Shown one piece after another: positions 61,501-64,000 of a DNA stretch of 64,000 bases. A model generated the notes under the pieces. It saw only the letters and a program-made list of their open reading frames with translations, was not told the origin of the DNA and did not search any database. Source of the DNA: Parapristionchus giblindavisi (taxonomy: Eukaryota; Nematoda; Chromadorea; Rhabditida; Diplogasteridae); contig CALSFV010000241.1 of the NCBI GenBank assembly GCA_943737045.1, forward strand, positions 434,001-498,000, in the 5' to 3' direction. Both the position numbers and the translations under genes were made by a program. How positions within the stretch are numbered: the first letter of the stretch is position 1; every line of letters starts with the position of its first letter.

Positions 61501-63308
61501 ACACGAATTCCTCTTCTAACTTTCCTCCGCACTTGATCCGGCAGGTTTCCTCAATTCGCTCTTCTTCGAAGTGTAGTCTTGCGGTCTTCTCTTGTTCTTT
61601 GCCGCATTCCACTTTGATCGGCTTCGTGGATGGAAATGCGACAGTTGCTAATTGAGTGTGGTGGCTCTTACAGCTGTAGTTCAGTAATGCTCCTTCCGAA
61701 CATCCAGCACATCCTGAGAGAGTCTTCACCTTGAACGCGCATCGTTCCTCGTGGAAGGCCGCCACTAGCTCTTCTTGGGCCATTACCAGCAACGACACTG
61801 CATTTTCCGATGATACGGCTACAATTCGTCCCTTGCTTTATTTCCATCTTGTTCCATATGATATCCTCGGTAGTCTCCTCTCCAATCGAATCTCCGGGAG
61901 GTTCATCGGTGAGCAGCTGCAGCTTTCTAGTTCTTGGAAGGCTTCGCATTGGCAAGTCGTCTCTTTCAGGTGACACGTGGAGTAGTTAGTAGTCGGGCAT
62001 TCCTGGTTCGGTGGCTCAGTGGTAGAATGCTCGCCTGCCACGCGGGCGGACCGGGTTCGTATCCCGGCCGATGCACAATTGTCGCTATCTGCAGCGATAC
62101 TAGTAGACATACATGGTTTATCGACGTTAATTCATCTTATACAATTGAAAAGATATGAAAGACAAAACATACAAATATGCAAAGACAAGATTGAAATGTC
62201 AGAATGAAATATGAGAAACATCGACAAGACAAAACATAGAAAAGATGACAACCAGAAATATTTCCCTATTTACAATTTGAGATGCGTTACGCACACTTGA
62301 TTTCTTTTACTAATTGCTAAAGTAAAGACAAGCATTGTTTCAGAAGTTATTCTGTACGGCTGTAGCATGGGTGTGCTAGTTCCATCTTTCATCTTTTTCA
62401 TAGCCCACGGTATTTACATGAGCAGTAAGAAAAAGGTATCTTTTTTTCTTATTCTTATTCTCATTCTTAGTCTCTCTATTGATTTTTTATTAAATATTTA
62501 TGTAAACAAAGTAAACATTAAATTTATCTCATTCCAATAACACTTTTAGAATAATTCGTCATCGTCCACATCGCAGAGACTCCATTACCGTCTCATGAAA
62601 ATATTTCGAGAACAGGTGTCAATGAATTTCTTAGAAATCTATACTTCAAAGAGATATTTCTCCTCTTTCACACATTCTCTCGTCCCTTTTCGTCTCGTTT
62701 ATGTCTTTTCGTTGCTTTTGAATGTAGATCTGCTCGAAATCATGCAGAAAAACAGGGCGGGGGAGATATTCCAATGGGATTATAATTTTATCAGCCCGAG
62801 CAAAATGCGCCGGCCATACTCTATCGTAAATATAGAAGGCGAGAGAGCATTGCGAGAGCGGAGAGATTAAAATTAGCTTATGGTATGATTTAAAGATGGA
62901 GACCCGCAAATGTTCGTGTAAATCGCTCACATTTCTCTTGAGCAAAAACGTGGTGAACGTTCGGAGTCATTACCCCCTTTGTCGCGAACCTATTGCCAAA
63001 TTTCTTCAATTTTTAAAAAGTTCATCTTTCCCTGCACGGGGCTAACGATTCAGTGATATTTATAGGGAGAAGCTGAATCAAACTTTTGCTATCTTTCTGT
63101 TTTCACAGTTTCTCCTCGAAAAAATTCATGGAACCCCACATGTTTTTTTAAAATTATTATTATTATTATTATTATTATTCTTAAATTTCAGATGTACTGC
63201 TGTTTACTGTGCTATGTCATGCCACTCTTGATGTTTCTGCTTTCAATGTTATACAAGACTTTTTCTATACCACCGTTACTGTTCTCCATATTACGTTTGG
63301 CCGGCACT
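58511..63308 (+). CDS. Nematode serpentine chemoreceptor-like GPCR (3' end beyond window)
   Basis: Eight exons in consistent phase: 58511-58581, 58772-58892, 59125-59253, 59923-60035, 60304-60409, 60763-60847, 62344-62435, 63192-63308, giving about 234 residues so far. Hydrophobic segments: YQRVLCCISLCSIHPATFYMI (TM1), FGLMMLDIMVNLCICVYP with the MAPYPGLYCDGIL loop (TM2 and following), GLIAFGALCCVPPIHFLL (TM3), QQVIIVIFECTLVNFNVAGFV (TM4), VILYGCSMGVLVPSFIFFIAHGIY (TM5) and CCLLCYVMPLLMFLLSML with SIPPLL (TM6). The arrangement and the P...G.L loop resemble the nematode Str superfamily (Srh/Sri-like). The exon at 59923 uses a GAAG acceptor and is the least certain. A GTTAGT donor at 63309 implies at least one more exon to the right. 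Intron 6 holds an LTR relic. Confidence 0.75.
60540..60702. mobile_element. Small MITE with TTGCGGGCCCGCAA palindromes
   Basis: Ends GTAGGGTTGGC and GCCAACCCTAC. The interior has repeats of ATTGCGGGCCCGCAAT, itself a palindrome. A partial copy lies at 39541-39625. Located in intron 5 of the receptor gene. Confidence 0.7.
61439..62000 (-). pseudogene. End of an env-like glycoprotein gene (phlebovirus G2-like), broken
   Basis: Cysteine-rich reading frame: TCQCEAFQELESCSCSP, then VKTLSGCAGCSEGALLNYSC and later ETCRIKCGG. This spacing resembles the C-terminal part of phlebovirus-type G2 glycoproteins captured by nematode BEL/Pao retrotransposons (family knowledge). One in-frame TAA near 61837 breaks it after ISYGTRWK; the frame then continues. 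The 5' part is gone and no membrane anchor was seen, so it is a relic. Confidence 0.6.
62005..62078 (+). repeat. Whole tRNA-Gly(GCC)-like sequence at the primer-binding site
   Basis: Complete D arm (GTGGCTCAGTGGTAGAA), anticodon arm with GCC (CTCGCCTGCCACGCGGGCG) and T arm (GGGTTCGTATCCC), then GCCGATGCA and CAA where mature tRNA has CCA. The 5' acceptor strand has two mismatches. It ends one base from the LTR. It is probably a copied tRNA primer, less likely a tRNA gene. Confidence 0.65.
62896..63145 (+). mobile_element. MITE of the TTTAAAGGTGGAG family
   Basis: Left end TTTAAAGATGGAGACCCGC and right end near TTCACAGTTT...GAAAA. The left ~100 bases match 50966-51060. Right-end copies with CACGAAAATATTCG and CCACCTTTAA occur near 5650, 17220, 19770 and 25060; inverted ones near 32315, 40320 and 46075. 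Confidence 0.65.
63152..63178. repeat. (ATT)n microsatellite
   Basis: About nine ATT repeats just before the acceptor of the exon at 63192. Confidence 0.9.
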
Positions 63309-63318
63309 GTTAGTACAT

Positions 63319-63493
63319 ACTCTGGTATTTTTTTCCTACAAGGATCCCGGTATAGCGCCCTCTTTCCTGGTATTGATAGCGGGATCCAGCTAGATTTCCT
63401 GCCAGGATCCTGCTAGCGCATTTCCTATCAGGAACCTTGCCGGTGACCTGGTTGGAAATTTACCGGGTTCCTGATAAAAAAAATACCAGAGTA
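63319..63493. mobile_element. MITE with CTCTGGTATTTTT termini, member 3
   Basis: Ends ACTCTGGTATTTTTT and AAAAAATACCAGAGT. The interior contains repeated GGATCC, CAGGAA and ACCGG motifs in inverted order. It sits just downstream of the last receptor exon seen, in the presumed next intron. Confidence 0.75.
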
Positions 63494-63739
63494 ACTCTAA
63501 TAATAATATAATAATATAATAATATTGTATTCCTTCAAATGAACGCATCGGGGATGGAGATCGGGAATATCTGTTAGATAGTCTTGTGAAGGATGTCCGT
63601 CGCCAAGGCGAATCGGTGAGATGTGGGGGTGGAGGAAGAGGCAGCAGGAATGTTACCAATTCAGAACATTTCATGAGTGAATATGTACCTCAGGGACAAT
63701 CACATTATATGGGATATTTTTAACATGATTACGAAAGAC

Positions 63740-64000
63740 TGTTGGTTAAGCCTGCACAATAGCATCAGGGAGATTATTCCAAATATCAATAGTTCGTGAG
63801 GCTAATGTTGAATGGGAAGTGGTTGATATTTTGAAAGGTAGAATAATTCTCAACGAATTGCCGTTCCTCAGATGCAAAGCGGGAACAACTTTAAAGAGGG
63901 AAGAGCAATTGTACTCATAATTTTGATGGATTGAATTATATAGGAAAAGTAAATCTGCAATCACGTGTCTATGTTCGAGTGTAATTAAATCTAGAAAGTG
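63740..64000 (-). mobile_element. 3' fragment of a second non-LTR retrotransposon
   Basis: Reading leftward, the frame at 63746-63964 has ADLLFLYNSIH, LRNGNSLRIILPF and RTIDIWNNLPDAIV. The R...IWNxLP motif and the preceding D-L-x-x-x-Y segment are typical of the reverse-transcriptase C-terminus of CR1/Jockey-like LINEs. The 5' part is outside the window. Confidence 0.7.

Larger units (their letters stand above)
61126..62295 (-). mobile_element. Internally deleted LTR retrotransposon relic
   Basis: Direct repeats of about 215 bases (61126-61340 and 62080-62295), both beginning TGTCGCTATCTGC and ending GTTACGCACA, behave as LTRs with TG...CA ends. Between them are an env-like gene end on the minus strand and, against the 5' LTR, a whole tRNA-Gly sequence in the position of a primer-binding site. 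Gag and pol are missing. No clear target-site duplication was seen. Located in intron 6 of the receptor gene. Confidence 0.75.

Noticed and set aside
1..64000. CRISPR arrays, operon promoters, bacterial terminators
   Set aside because: The window is eukaryotic nuclear DNA. The repeats seen are dispersed hairpins, tandem duplications or microsatellites, not spacer arrays.

Overview
The window is nematode nuclear DNA. The evidence is AT-rich sequence, short GT-AG introns splitting genes into many ~40-140 base exons, candidate spliced-leader (trans-splice) acceptors a few bases upstream of start codons, nematode-style DEG/ENaC channels, a nematode chemoreceptor-like serpentine receptor and a CR1-type LINE. 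The exact genus cannot be fixed; a rhabditid or diplogastrid worm is my best guess. Almost all coding content was found by joining short exons by reading phase and paralogue alignment, so single long open frames are a poor guide here.

Layout: (1) 568-783 (-), a possible signal-peptide exon of a gene leaving the left edge. (2) 945-10811 (+), DEG/ENaC channel gene A, 22 exons, 537 aa. (3) 10.8-19.3 kb: three tRNA-Arg(TCT) genes on partly tandem repeats, a hexanucleotide microsatellite, a SINE-like copy and a TTAA-bounded foldback. (4) 19298-22393 (+), a four-pass membrane protein with a Tyr/Gln/Gly-rich tail. (5) 23123-31752 (-), DEG/ENaC gene B, 21 exons, 536 aa, carrying a ~3 kb palindrome in an intron. 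(6) 31.7-42.9 kb: a tandem segmental duplication that left a 5'-truncated DEG/ENaC fragment (38222-39326) and a lone copy of gene B's first exon, and that received a full LINE (34003-37851). (7) 42906-48264 (-), DEG/ENaC gene C, 23 exons, 580 aa. (8) 48.3-52.5 kb: foldback DNA and hairpin elements. (9) 52510-55810 (+), a secreted C-type-lectin-like protein. (10) 58511-63308 and beyond (+), a serpentine receptor gene, open at the right edge. (11) 63.7-64.0 kb (-), a LINE 3' fragment.

The three DEG/ENaC genes are recognisably one local family: they share most splice positions and phases, the His-Gly motif before TM1, the FPAV-TIC segment after TM1, the cysteine-rich extracellular domain and the GxS pore filter. 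They probably encode subunits of sodium/cation channels at the cell surface. The cytoplasmic tails differ most.

The most unusual signals are in the mobile DNA. The LINE has a TTTAAAC slippery heptamer directly before the ORF1 stop, and the endonuclease frame is open in the -1 frame with no ATG upstream of the catalytic Asn motif; it is flanked by ~355-base target-site duplications, with a paralogous empty site at 42.5-42.9 kb. An LTR relic in the receptor gene keeps only the end of an env-like glycoprotein and has a whole tRNA-Gly sequence with a CCA-like end where a primer-binding site should be. At least five large foldback elements and several hairpin MITE families fill the introns and intergenic DNA.
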